Shown: positions 1-6,355 of the stretch, piece after piece | Numbering within the stretch: the stretch's first letter is position 1 | Layout of the letters: every line of letters starts with the position of its first letter | Source of the DNA: JAZLIL01 sp045617405 | GTDB taxonomy: Bacteria; Bacillota; Clostridia; Lachnospirales; Lachnospiraceae | Direction: 5' to 3' | DNA: 11,599 bases | NCBI GenBank assembly: GCA_045617405.1 | Contig: JAZLIL010000059.1 | Span: forward strand, 1-11,599 | Program-made: the position numbers and the translations under genes | Notes under the pieces: model-generated | What the model saw: only the letters and a program-made list of their open reading frames with translations | Database searches by the model: none | What the model was told of the DNA's origin: nothing

Positions 1-81
1 TTCAAAATGCCATTTTCGATTCAAGCCTAATAATTATTCAAGGCTATCGGCTGTTAAGTTGACGCCAGGTAGACCACATTG

Positions 82-142
82 GTAGGACCGACCAGACGCA
101 CCGACCAGACGCAGTAGGACCGACCAATCCGTAGGACCGACC
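82..142. repeat. Short direct repeats (GTAGGACCGACC family) downstream of the Ig-like gene
   Basis: The sequence GTAGGACCGACC occurs three times, starting at 82, 114 and 131; the first two copies are followed by A. A 13-bp unit, CCGACCAGACGCA, is repeated back to back at 88-100 and 101-113. The block lies past the terminator of the Ig-like gene, and no open reading frame in it looks real. The rest of the first 150 bases holds no gene I can recognise. It may be a decayed intergenic repeat; related CCGACC/GACCGG strings occur near 4736, 4792 and 8104. Confidence 0.75.
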
Positions 143-156
143 GTCCCCCCCAACGC

Positions 157-188
157 AAAAAACAAGCGGGTCCAAAAGGACCCGCTTG
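157..188 (-). terminator. Rho-independent terminator of the Ig-like protein gene
   Basis: A perfect 11-bp stem, CAAGCGGGTCC at 163-173 and GGACCCGCTTG at 178-188, encloses a 4-base loop. On the minus strand it is followed directly by six T (157-162). It lies 22 bases past the stop codon at 211, which is a textbook position for an intrinsic terminator of a gene read leftward. Confidence 0.95.
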
Positions 189-210
189 CACGTAACCATA
201 CTACACTGAA

Positions 211-2748
211 TTACTTCTTAAGAATAGCTGCGTTAACAGGTGTCTCTAATACATATGTATAAGATCCAGCCGTTACATTAAACTTAACGCTCTTTACGAA
301 TACAGCATCAGTACCATCTGTTGTTACCCAATCAATAGGAGTCTGTTCAGCACCAGCATCGGTCTTTTCACCGGTAAGAATACCAGTTGTATAGTAGAAC
401 TTAAATGCTGACTTATAATCAGAAGCTGCGTCTTCCTTCTGCTCAACTGTATAAGCGAACTCGCTATCAGTTACAGCAAATGTGAAGCTCTTAAGCATAA
501 CTTTCTTAACATTTGTGCCATCCTGCTTGTATTCCCAAATCTGGACAGTGTATGTACCAGTTGCAAGCTTCTTAACATCCGATGACTTTGTTACATCCCA
601 AGCACTAATTTTGCCATCAGCACAGAACTTGTTGTCAAGTGCAGTGCCATCGCTCTTGAGAACCTTGAAACCGTACTTCACAGCACCTGCTGATACACTT
701 GCAGGATCTGCAGAAACCCAATCAACATCTACTGAATCTGAAAGAGCATATCCATCATTAGAAATGTCATACATCTTAACGTCAATTGAAGGAATACCAC
801 TCGCCTTAACAAGACCATCTCCAACATCATTCTTTTTTGCAAAGAATGTATCAACTGATGTTTTGCTAAGTGTAAACTGCTTTGACTTATTTACTGTTGA
901 AGGAACACTCTTTGTTGTAATAACAACTGTTGCAGGTGCTGATGTCTTTGTTGCGCCACTTTTAACTTCTTTCTCTGCAACAATCTTGTAAGAGAAGGTA
1001 CCAGCCTTGCCGGAAAGGTTTGTATTATCGATAGTCCACTTAAGGAAACCAGCCTTACCGTTAGCATCATCTTTTGTTTTGCCATTTAATACTATATCAG
1101 AAGTATTAACTAATGTATCGTTCGAATCACTCAGCTTTGATGCCTTAAGAATAGCATCATTCATACCAACGCCATACTGATCCTTTACATAGAACTTAAC
1201 ATCAAGGCTATCACCAGTAGCGAAAGCTGCTGTTGTCGAGTTGAGAAGCTGCTTCGTGTACTCTATGGTAATTGATGTAGGAACTCTCTCAGGATCTACC
1301 GTAACATCGATAACCTGGATAACTCTCTTCTTGAGATCGTTGTTATAGTCTGCATAAACCATAACCTGTGCTGATCCAACAGAAACAGGCTGGAATGTTG
1401 TACCATTAATTACGACAACAGAATTATTTGATGAAACAAATGTAACATCCGCAAGATTGTACTTCTTAACTACTTCGCCGTACTCATTAGTAGCCTCTGC
1501 GTAGAACTTGATAGTGCCGTTCTCGCCCATAACAAGCTTCTTGTTTTCCTTCTTGGCATCGAAGCCCCACTCTACCTTTGATACGGGAAGCTCAACGCTC
1601 TCAACGCCCTGGAATACAAGGTTCTCTGTGAACTCATTAAGCTTTGTCTCGGTTCCGTCTACATAGTAGCCCTTGAACTCGAACTTAACGTTTGTAGATG
1701 TGTTCTTTGCGTAGAAGAATGCTGTGTAACCTGTCTTAGCAACACCTGAGTTGCTGATTGCAGCAACGGTAGGATCAGATGCTGTTAATGTAAGGAAACC
1801 TGAATATACATCGTAAGGAATCTCAACGCCTTCAGCTGTAACAACTTCGAAAGGCAGCTTAGCTTGCTCGTTGTATGTCACAGATGTACCGGTCTGCTTG
1901 ATTCCAGCTGCATCCTTAACCTTAAGAGAAGCAGTCTTGATTTCGAATTTGTTCTTGCCGTAAACGAGCTTGTAGTTAGCCTCTTCCTTCATGTTTGAGT
2001 AGAGAACTACCTTAACCTGAGTCTTGTCAGCGGGGATGATAACGAGTTCCTTAACAGCAACTGCTACACTAGCACCGTTAACATCGTAAGTAACAGTAGC
2101 AGCACCGAGGTCTTCCTTAACAACTTCCTTCTCCATTGTCATGATGAACTCAGTAGCGCTCTTCTGCTTAGCATCTTTAGCTTCAACGATAACAGGAGTA
2201 ACTTCTACAGTAGCTGTGTCCTCATTGAAGTTGCAAGTAACCTTAAGCTCATACTTGCCAGCCTTCTCATAAGCGTAATCAGCTGCAACCTCTTCGCCGT
2301 TAACGAAGTACTTGATCTCGTCAGAAACCTTAGCGGGTGTAGTAGCTACGTTCTCGAAAGCCTTAGCGCCAACAACTGCTGTTGCGGGAGCGTTAAGAGC
2401 GATCTTCTCGCACTTTGCTAAAACAGCAACTGCGCACTTCTTCTTTGCAACAAGCTTGCCGGCTGCATCCTTAATCTTAGCAACAACCTTGGTCTCGCCA
2501 CCGCCGATAGCAGTGATCTTGCCCTTCTTGTTGACTGTGGCAACTGTTGCGTCCTTAGATACGAACTTTACTGCATAACCTGCAGGTAAGTTCTTTACCT
2601 TAACCTTAACGGTCTCGGCAACATTGAGCTCTACTGACTTCTTGTTAAGCTTGATCTTCTTAGCAGCCTTAACAGCGAAGCCGTTTGCTGATGCAACGAT
2701 AAGTGCAAAAGCAAGTACCAGAGCTAAGCCCTTGAAAAATTTCTTCAT
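211..2748 (-). CDS. Secreted Ig-like (BIG2) domain surface protein, possible S-layer-like or cell-wall protein
   Basis: This 845-residue protein opens with a signal peptide: MKKFFK, a hydrophobic stretch to about residue 21, then a likely cleavage near Ala28-Ala29. A BIG2-like bacterial Ig domain follows at about 30-110, including the typical VATVNKKGKITAIGGG run at 69-84. Further Ig-like segments are suggested near 315-350, 430-466 and 510-531, the last with a VKDQYG string typical of invasin-type repeats. The body is rich in Lys, Ala, Val and Thr. I see no LPxTG motif, SLH domain or C-terminal membrane anchor. The start is fixed by AAGGAGGAAG at 2756-2765. The gene has its own near-consensus promoter, a leader hairpin and a strong terminator, and looks AT-richer than its neighbours, so it is probably a separately transcribed, abundant exported protein. 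Its exact role cannot be read from sequence. Confidence 0.85.
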   Translation of the reverse strand: MKKFFKGLALVLAFALIVASANGFAVKAAKKIKLNKKSVELNVAETVKVKVKNLPAGYAVKFVSKDATVATVNKKGKITAIGGGETKVVAKIKDAAGKLVAKKKCAVAVLAKCEKIALNAPATAVVGAKAFENVATTPAKVSDEIKYFVNGEEVAADYAYEKAGKYELKVTCNFNEDTATVEVTPVIVEAKDAKQKSATEFIMTMEKEVVKEDLGAATVTYDVNGASVAVAVKELVIIPADKTQVKVVLYSNMKEEANYKLVYGKNKFEIKTASLKVKDAAGIKQTGTSVTYNEQAKLPFEVVTAEGVEIPYDVYSGFLTLTASDPTVAAISNSGVAKTGYTAFFYAKNTSTNVKFEFKGYYVDGTETKLNEFTENLVFQGVESVELPVSKVEWGFDAKKENKKLVMGENGTIKFYAEATNEYGEVVKKYNLADVTFVSSNNSVVVINGTTFQPVSVGSAQVMVYADYNNDLKKRVIQVIDVTVDPERVPTSITIEYTKQLLNSTTAAFATGDSLDVKFYVKDQYGVGMNDAILKASKLSDSNDTLVNTSDIVLNGKTKDDANGKAGFLKWTIDNTNLSGKAGTFSYKIVAEKEVKSGATKTSAPATVVITTKSVPSTVNKSKQFTLSKTSVDTFFAKKNDVGDGLVKASGIPSIDVKMYDISNDGYALSDSVDVDWVSADPASVSAGAVKYGFKVLKSDGTALDNKFCADGKISAWDVTKSSDVKKLATGTYTVQIWEYKQDGTNVKKVMLKSFTFAVTDSEFAYTVEQKEDAASDYKSAFKFYYTTGILTGEKTDAGAEQTPIDWVTTDGTDAVFVKSVKFNVTAGSYTYVLETPVNAAILKK

Positions 2749-2784
2749 GGTGTGTCTTCCTCCTTAAAAGAATGTGAATGGTTT

Positions 2785-2815
2785 TTGATCGTCCCGCATT
2801 GCGAGACACAATCAA
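2785..2815 (-). promoter_or_regulatory. 5' leader stem-loop of the Ig-like gene
   Basis: In the transcript, TTGAT (2811-2815) pairs with ATCAA (2785-2789), and GTCTCGC (2801-2807) pairs with GCGGGAC (2791-2797) with one G-U pair, closing on an AAT loop. The hairpin lies between the predicted transcription start and the ribosome binding site. No U-run follows it, so it is not a terminator. By inference it may stabilise an abundant mRNA or modulate its translation. No known riboswitch class matches. Confidence 0.6.
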
Positions 2816-2830
2816 CCAAATTACATGGTC

Positions 2831-2859
2831 ATTATAACAGCATCGTCCTCAAAGGTCAA
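2831..2859 (-). promoter_or_regulatory. Sigma-A promoter of the Ig-like gene
   Basis: Read on the minus strand there is a -35 box TTGACC (2854-2859), a 17-base spacer and a perfect -10 box TATAAT (2831-2836). Transcription would start near 2824, giving a leader of about 75 nt before the ATG at 2748. The match to the housekeeping consensus is close to ideal and suggests strong constitutive expression. Confidence 0.9.
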
Positions 2860-3082
2860 GTAGTCCGTTGAAGATGCCGTTACAAAATATACAATATTTG
2901 GTTGACCGTTCAGCCAAAATCCCACATTTTTTAGTAATGCCACGGTGTTCCGGTCCAGGTCGTGATTAATAAGGATGTGTTTCAGGATGTGATGTCACGC
3001 CCTCCCCTACCTTTGCCGTAAGCTCGTGGTTTTGACCTAGGGCAAGTCTACTGGATAAATATGGCATAAATGTGGCAAGTGA
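2860..3082. other. Intergenic stretch without a recognisable gene
   Basis: Together with the hairpins to its right this makes a 487-base gap between thrC and the Ig-like gene. I find no convincing coding region: the longest frame (71 codons, 2966-3181, minus) runs through two hairpins and resembles nothing. A weak inverted repeat is present at 2897-2905 and 2910-2918 (TTTGGTTGA / TCAGCCAAA, one G-T pair on the plus strand). A small palindrome, GTGATGTCAC, is at 2989-2998. No riboswitch class is recognisable. Confidence 0.5.
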
Positions 3083-3108
3083 GTGAAAAATTACGGACAA
3101 TTTTTCAC
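3083..3108. repeat. Inverted repeat (10-bp stem) in the thrC to Ig-like gene gap
   Basis: GTGAAAAATT (3083-3092) and AATTTTTCAC (3099-3108) form a perfect 10-bp stem with a 6-base loop. It is AT-rich. On the plus strand it is followed by CTTTTATTTCC, weakly terminator-like, but no plus-strand gene precedes it. On the minus strand no U-run follows. Its function is unknown. Confidence 0.6.
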
Positions 3109-3138
3109 CTTTTATTTCCTTAGATATTGAACTCCTTA

Positions 3139-3178
3139 TATAACGCCACCCTGATCGAAGGAGCAGGGTGGCGTTATA
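3139..3178. repeat. Strong inverted repeat (15-bp stem) downstream of thrC
   Basis: TATAACGCCACCCTG (3139-3153) and CAGGGTGGCGTTATA (3164-3178) are perfectly complementary around a 10-base loop. It follows the first thrC terminator hairpin by about 25 bases, so it could be a back-up terminator or an RNA-stabilising 3' structure. Neither strand shows a clear U-run after the stem, so a terminator call would be weak. Confidence 0.75.
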
Positions 3179-3202
3179 CAAAGAATTTAATCTGTAATAA
3201 CA

Positions 3203-3230
3203 AATCGGGTGAGCGGCTGCTCACCCGATT
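3203..3230 (-). terminator. Probable terminator of thrC
   Basis: A perfect 12-bp stem, AATCGGGTGAGC (3203-3214) and GCTCACCCGATT (3219-3230), has a 4-base loop and begins six bases after the thrC stop codon (3236-3238). On the minus strand the stem is followed by TTGTTATTA, a broken T-rich tail. Position and stem strength support an intrinsic terminator; the tail is weaker than ideal. Confidence 0.8.
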
Positions 3231-3235
3231 CTAAT

Positions 3236-4699
3236 TTATAATCCCAATATTTTTTCCACTGTTTCCTGCAGTTTATCCTTGTCGCACACAGTATTGTGTC
3301 TTACAGGTGCAGTTCGTATATCTTCGATCGCCTGTGGAACTTTGACGCCCGAAAGAGCGGAAAGCTCGTCGATGAGGGCGAAATCCTCCATGTCGCGGTA
3401 CTTCCCGTCGATTGAACCCATGACTGCACGTGCGAACTTGAAGGGGCTGGCTGTCGAAGCGATGACTGTGGGTGTCGTGTCACCGGTCGACTCGCGGTAG
3501 ACATTGTAGACTGCCGTGCCGACTGCGGTGTGGGTGTCGATGATGTAGCCTTCCTTTTTGTAAAGATCTGCGATAGCGGCTGACATTGCGGCGCCGTTTG
3601 CACTTCCTGCGTAGAAGATGTTAAGCTCGGAGAACATCTTTGCGCAAAGTGAGTACTTTCCTGTCTTTGAAAGTGATTCCATGAGATCTGCTGTCTTGTC
3701 TCCCGCGATCTCGTAGATGAGACGCTCGAGGTTGCTTGAAATCAGGATGTCCATGCTCGGTGATTCGGTGAGGATGAACTCGCGGTTCTTATCGTAGGTG
3801 CCGGTCTCAAAGAAATCGGTGAGAACGCGGTTGTCATTTGAAGCACAGATCAGTTTGTTGACGGGAACACCAAGCTTCATTGCGTAGTAAGCTGCAAGGA
3901 TGTTTCCAAAATTTCCTGTCGGAACGACGAAGTTGATCTTCTCAGGGCAGAAGCGTGAATATGCCCAGACGTAGTAGGCAACCTGGGGGATCAGACGTCC
4001 GATGTTGATGGAGTTGGCACTCGAGAAACGGCAGCCTGCCTTTGAAAGACGGTCTGCAAGTTCCCTGTTGTTGAAGATGGCCTTGACAGCCGACTGCGCA
4101 TCATCAAAGTTGCCGCGGATAGCAACTACGTGGGTGTTGTCACCCTTCTGGGTTACCATCTGCTTCTCCTGGACTTTGCTCACACCGTCCTTCGGATAGA
4201 AAACAATAATCTCGGTTCCCGGAACATCGGCGAAGCCTGCAAGTGCTGCCTTGCCGGTGTCACCTGAGGTAGCTGTCAGAATGACGATCTTATCGTCGAT
4301 GTTGTTCTTCTTTGCAGAAGTAGTCATAAGATAAGGAAGGATTGAAAGAGCCATGTCCTTGAATGCGATCGTTCTTCCGTGGAAAAGCTCCATGTAGTAT
4401 GCTCCGTCAGCCTCGACCAGAGTCGTAATGTCCTCATGGTCAAACTTCTCTAAAGAGTAGGCTCCGTCAATGCAGGCCTTCAGCTCGTCTTCGGTAAAAT
4501 CGGTAAAGAAAAGCTTCATCACTTCGTAGGCAACCTGCTTATAGTCCATTGCGCAAAGTTGCTTAAAGGACTTGTCAAGCTTAGGAAAAGCTGACGGTAC
4601 AAAAAGACCGCCATCGTCAGCGAGTCCCTTAAGGATAGCCTCCGAAGCGGTTGCCGTGATACCTTCGTTTCTTGTGCTGTGGTAGAGTATCTTTTTCAT
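3236..4699 (-). CDS. thrC: Threonine synthase
   Basis: This 487-residue protein is a PLP-dependent enzyme that converts O-phospho-L-homoserine to L-threonine and phosphate in the cytoplasm, the last step of threonine synthesis. Visible family marks are the N-terminal YHSTRN segment, the PLP-lysine motif FHGRTIAFKD with Lys114, the TATSGDTGK loop at 142-150, SANSINIGR at 227-235 and the phosphate-binding TGNFGN at 261-266. Length and motifs fit the longer threonine synthase type found in many Clostridia. The open frame extends 16 codons upstream to 4747, but the start at 4699 is preferred: GAGGAGGAAA lies just upstream at 4701-4710 and MKKILYHSTR is the usual N-terminus. A hairpin terminator follows the stop. 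No obvious promoter is seen in the 173-base gap upstream, which is filled with degenerate repeats, so its promoter is unresolved. Confidence 0.96.
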   Translation of the reverse strand: MKKILYHSTRNEGITATASEAILKGLADDGGLFVPSAFPKLDKSFKQLCAMDYKQVAYEVMKLFFTDFTEDELKACIDGAYSLEKFDHEDITTLVEADGAYYMELFHGRTIAFKDMALSILPYLMTTSAKKNNIDDKIVILTATSGDTGKAALAGFADVPGTEIIVFYPKDGVSKVQEKQMVTQKGDNTHVVAIRGNFDDAQSAVKAIFNNRELADRLSKAGCRFSSANSINIGRLIPQVAYYVWAYSRFCPEKINFVVPTGNFGNILAAYYAMKLGVPVNKLICASNDNRVLTDFFETGTYDKNREFILTESPSMDILISSNLERLIYEIAGDKTADLMESLSKTGKYSLCAKMFSELNIFYAGSANGAAMSAAIADLYKKEGYIIDTHTAVGTAVYNVYRESTGDTTPTVIASTASPFKFARAVMGSIDGKYRDMEDFALIDELSALSGVKVPQAIEDIRTAPVRHNTVCDKDKLQETVEKILGL

Positions 4700-4735
4700 G
4701 TTTCCTCCTCGCGCGGACACATCCTGCTTTCGGGA

Positions 4736-4905
4736 GCCGACCGGCATGTAAACAGCTGTGAGCGCAATTTCTTCTATGTTTTCTTTCCGATGCCGACCGG
4801 TACCAACAGAGTCAGGGCTGCGACATCCTTTTCTTTACTTTCTTTTCGACACCTTCCGCTACCAAAATAAAGCTATGGCTGCGACATCTTTTTCTTTACT
4901 TTCCT
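4736..4905. repeat. Degenerate tandem repeats of about 60 bp spanning the AP2-like gene end and thrC leader
   Basis: The block GGCTGCGACATC plus TTTTCTTTACTTTC occurs at 4877-4904 and again about 61 bases to the left at 4816-4842. TACCAA precedes both copies (4860 and 4801). A more diverged unit extends left, with GCCGACCGGTA at 4792-4802 and GCCGACCGGCA at 4736-4746. On the minus strand the right-hand copy encodes the C-terminal KKKMSQP and stop of the AP2-like gene. The next copy would encode KKRMSQP and also has a stop, but in a shifted frame. The copies are eroded, so the duplication is old. Confidence 0.75.
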
Positions 4906-5724
4906 GAAAAACTTATCTATGTTGACGCTCCTTTCAAGAAGGGCGTACTCGGAATCAGTCATGTCATCAATGTAATTTAACGGGCGGTTTTCGTCAAGTC
5001 CCAAATTTTTAAGAAAGCCGGAAGCTTTGTTGTAGGCTACTGCCGCCTCGGGCTCTGTGTCGTAGCGTCCAATCACGATGTCGCCGTTCATCCGGAGTGC
5101 AGATTCTCCTTTTACGTGAATGTGCGCAAGCCACTTCGTCTGGCCTTTTTCGGTGCAGGCTGTCACACCATGGTAGCGGTTCAGGATACGCAGATTTGAG
5201 TAGCGGAAGTCTGTCGGGTCGCCGTTCATATAAAGAAAGTCACGGCCGGGGACAGCGTAGCTACGGATTCCGTAGCGCGACAGAATGGAAATCTGGCTTC
5301 CGTAGTCAGCCACAAAATAGTGACCACCGCGCTGCATGATGGCGTGGTTCATATAATAGAAGAGATCGTCCGCATCGAACTTGAGCGCATGATGGGGGCT
5401 GAGATAGTAGAGAAAGTAGCGGTCGCGAAGCAGAATCGGATTGCGACAGTACATGCCGCTTCTTTGAAGGTTTAAGAGCATGACAAACTTGGAAAACGGC
5501 ACGGCATGTGCCTCTTCGTTAGAATCGTAGTCTTCGGGTCCGATCTTGCCGTCCGGGTCAAAAAAGCCCGCAAGAACAGTACCGGCAAAGAGGTAGGCTT
5601 CATGCGCCGCGTCCTCGGTGTCGAAGGAGCCAAGTGATATTCGCTTTCCCTTGTACGTGATCGCAGCGCGATAGTACAGGGTTCCGTCCGATTTCTTGTT
5701 AATGAACACTCCAGGCTGAGACAT
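4873..5724 (-). CDS. AP2-domain protein resembling an HNH-AP2 homing endonuclease with a lost nuclease centre
   Basis: This 283-residue protein has an AP2-like fold segment at about 5-50 (GVFINKK through GKRISLGSFDTEDAAHEAY) and a second at about 184-236 (YHGVT, KWLAHIHVKG, IGRYDTEPEAAVAYNKA). Between them, about 112-182 resembles the core of HNH-AP2 homing endonucleases: FDADDLFYYMN, GGHYFVA and MNGDPTDFRYSNLR. The HNH family usually has a catalytic His just before ING and another in an MHR motif. Here the matching positions appear to be Tyr165 and Ser149, and the Asn of DNR is Phe173, so nuclease activity is unlikely. The C-terminus is a basic KKVKKK-like tail. The open frame reaches 5850, but TAGGAG at 5730-5735 supports the start at 5724; the extension crosses rnpB 3' hairpins. 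By inference it is a DNA-binding regulator of unknown targets. Confidence 0.75.
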   Translation of the reverse strand: MSQPGVFINKKSDGTLYYRAAITYKGKRISLGSFDTEDAAHEAYLFAGTVLAGFFDPDGKIGPEDYDSNEEAHAVPFSKFVMLLNLQRSGMYCRNPILLRDRYFLYYLSPHHALKFDADDLFYYMNHAIMQRGGHYFVADYGSQISILSRYGIRSYAVPGRDFLYMNGDPTDFRYSNLRILNRYHGVTACTEKGQTKWLAHIHVKGESALRMNGDIVIGRYDTEPEAAVAYNKASGFLKNLGLDENRPLNYIDDMTDSEYALLERSVNIDKFFRKVKKKMSQP

Positions 5725-5744
5725 GGGAACTCCTACTAGACCAG

Positions 5745-5786
5745 AAAAAAAAACGCTACTCAACTCGGAACTCGCTTGCGAGTTCC
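5745..5786 (-). terminator. Candidate terminator downstream of rnpB
   Basis: GGAACTCGC (5767-5775) and GCGAGTTCC (5778-5786) form a perfect 9-bp stem. On the minus strand nine T (5745-5753) follow 13 bases later. An alternative pairing of AACTCG with a second CGAGTT brings the stem within 8 bases of the T-run. The gap makes it non-canonical, but it is the only clear U-run after rnpB. It lies just ahead of the AP2-like gene, which would depend on read-through. Confidence 0.6.
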
Positions 5787-5790
5787 GGCG

Positions 5791-5832
5791 CGGATTCGGG
5801 GCAGCTTGCTGCCATCTTCCTCTCCGAATCCG
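5791..5832 (-). repeat. Nested stem-loop between rnpB and the AP2-like gene
   Basis: CGGATTCGG (5791-5799) pairs with CCGAATCCG (5824-5832), and inside it GGCAGC (5800-5805) pairs with GCTGCC (5808-5813). It is the middle one of three hairpins after rnpB. The open frame that could run through it has no other support as coding sequence. Confidence 0.7.
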
Positions 5833-5842
5833 TCGCATAAAC

Positions 5843-5897
5843 CTGCTCATAACAGATATGCAAAGGAAGATTTCCTTTGCATATCTGTTATGAGCAG
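5843..5897. repeat. Perfect 26-bp inverted repeat overlapping the 3' end of rnpB
   Basis: Bases 5843-5868 and 5872-5897 are perfectly complementary around a 3-base loop. The right arm contains the 3' strand of rnpB helix P1 (CTGCTCATA in the RNA). The left arm, read in the RNA, repeats the 5' P1 strand (TATGAGCAG). No U-run follows on the minus strand (GGTTTATGCG). It may serve in transcript termination or 3' processing, and it competes with P1 for the same bases. Confidence 0.9.
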
Positions 5898-6255
5898 CAC
5901 TGTAAGCCGGGTTCTGTATCTGATGATCATCTATCTTGACTGTACGTTACCGCACAGCTCCTCTGTCTTACCGACAGAACGCGCCCTACCTGAGTGCACG
6001 ACGGGCCGCCGTATGGCACTGCGCTTGGGCTTGCTTCGGATGGGGTTTACACAGCGCAGCCCGTTACCGTGCTGCCGGTGGTCTCTTACACCGCCATTCC
6101 ACCCTTACCGTCAACGACGGCGGTTTCTTTTCTGTTGCACTTTCCTTGAGGTCACCCTCACCGGACGTTATCCGGCATCCTGCCCTGCGAAGCCCGGACT
6201 TTCCTCACCCCGGACACTTCACTTCTCCGGGGCGCGATCATCTGTGCTGCTCATA
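5889..6255 (-). ncRNA. rnpB: RNase P RNA, bacterial type A
   Basis: This is the catalytic RNA that removes 5' leaders from pre-tRNAs with the protein RnpA. On the minus strand it opens with TATGAGCAGCAC (6255 to 6244) and ends with the complement GTGCTGCTCATA (5900 to 5889), forming helix P1 and setting a length of about 367 nt. The universal core is visible: GAGGAAAGTCCGGGCT at 6191-6206 and ACAGAACCCGGCTTAC at 5902-5917, the two strands of P4 and its flanks. Also recognisable are AAGGGTGGAATGG, GTAAGAGACCACC and AGATAGATGATCATC. The overall pattern fits the ancestral type A rather than the Bacillus type B. A promoter at the right distance defines the 5' end. The exact 3' end is uncertain because P1 is shared with a downstream inverted repeat. 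Confidence 0.96.
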
Positions 6256-6259
6256 GCCC

Positions 6260-6287
6260 ATTATATTAGAAATAACGCTGTTGTCAA
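6260..6287 (-). promoter_or_regulatory. Sigma-A promoter of rnpB
   Basis: On the minus strand there is a perfect -35 box TTGACA (6282-6287), a 16-base spacer and a perfect -10 box TATAAT (6260-6265). Initiation five to seven bases downstream coincides with the start of helix P1 at about 6255. Both boxes match consensus exactly, as expected for a highly made stable RNA. Confidence 0.95.
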
Positions 6288-6316
6288 CGGGCAGAGCGGG
6301 GTAGTAAAATTGCAAG

Positions 6317-6347
6317 ACGGTGCCGGAACGCTCTGACCCGACACCGT
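6317..6347. repeat. Short repeat downstream of the kinase gene, shared with the rpoD-trmK gap
   Basis: ACGCTCTGACCCGACACCGT at 6328-6347 matches 9116-9135 at 18 of 20 bases. Locally, ACGGTG (6317-6322) and CACCGT (6342-6347) form a 6-bp stem. It lies between the rnpB promoter and the kinase terminator. It looks like one end of the larger palindrome found after rpoD, perhaps a half-element. Confidence 0.65.
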
Positions 6348-6355
6348 TTGGCAGC

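Noticed and set aside
2989..2998. GTGATGTCAC palindrome as a CRP/FNR-type operator
   Set aside because: The two-base spacing does not fit those families, and it lies more than 130 bases upstream of the mapped promoter boxes.
3032..3062. Plus-strand TTGACC with a TAAATA box, a possible promoter
   Set aside because: The -10 box is poor and the next hairpin lies about 20 bases on, leaving no room for a meaningful transcript.
2966..3181. A 71-codon minus-strand open frame after thrC
   Set aside because: It starts inside one hairpin and runs through another, has no ribosome binding site at its start, and its product resembles nothing known.
4700..4747. Longer thrC start at 4747
   Set aside because: The extension is part of the degenerate repeat block, and the AGGAGG site sits correctly for the ATG at 4699.
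5040..5724. MSQP at both the N- and C-terminus of the AP2-like protein
   Set aside because: Four residues and about ten bases in common are easily chance. No longer identity links the two ends.
5725..5850. N-terminal extension of the AP2-like gene to 5850
   Set aside because: The extra 42 residues are encoded by the hairpins and T9 tract after rnpB. The TAGGAG site and the start of the AP2-like domain support 5724.
5776..6336. Plus-strand open frames over rnpB
   Set aside because: They are translations of the antisense of a structured RNA gene.
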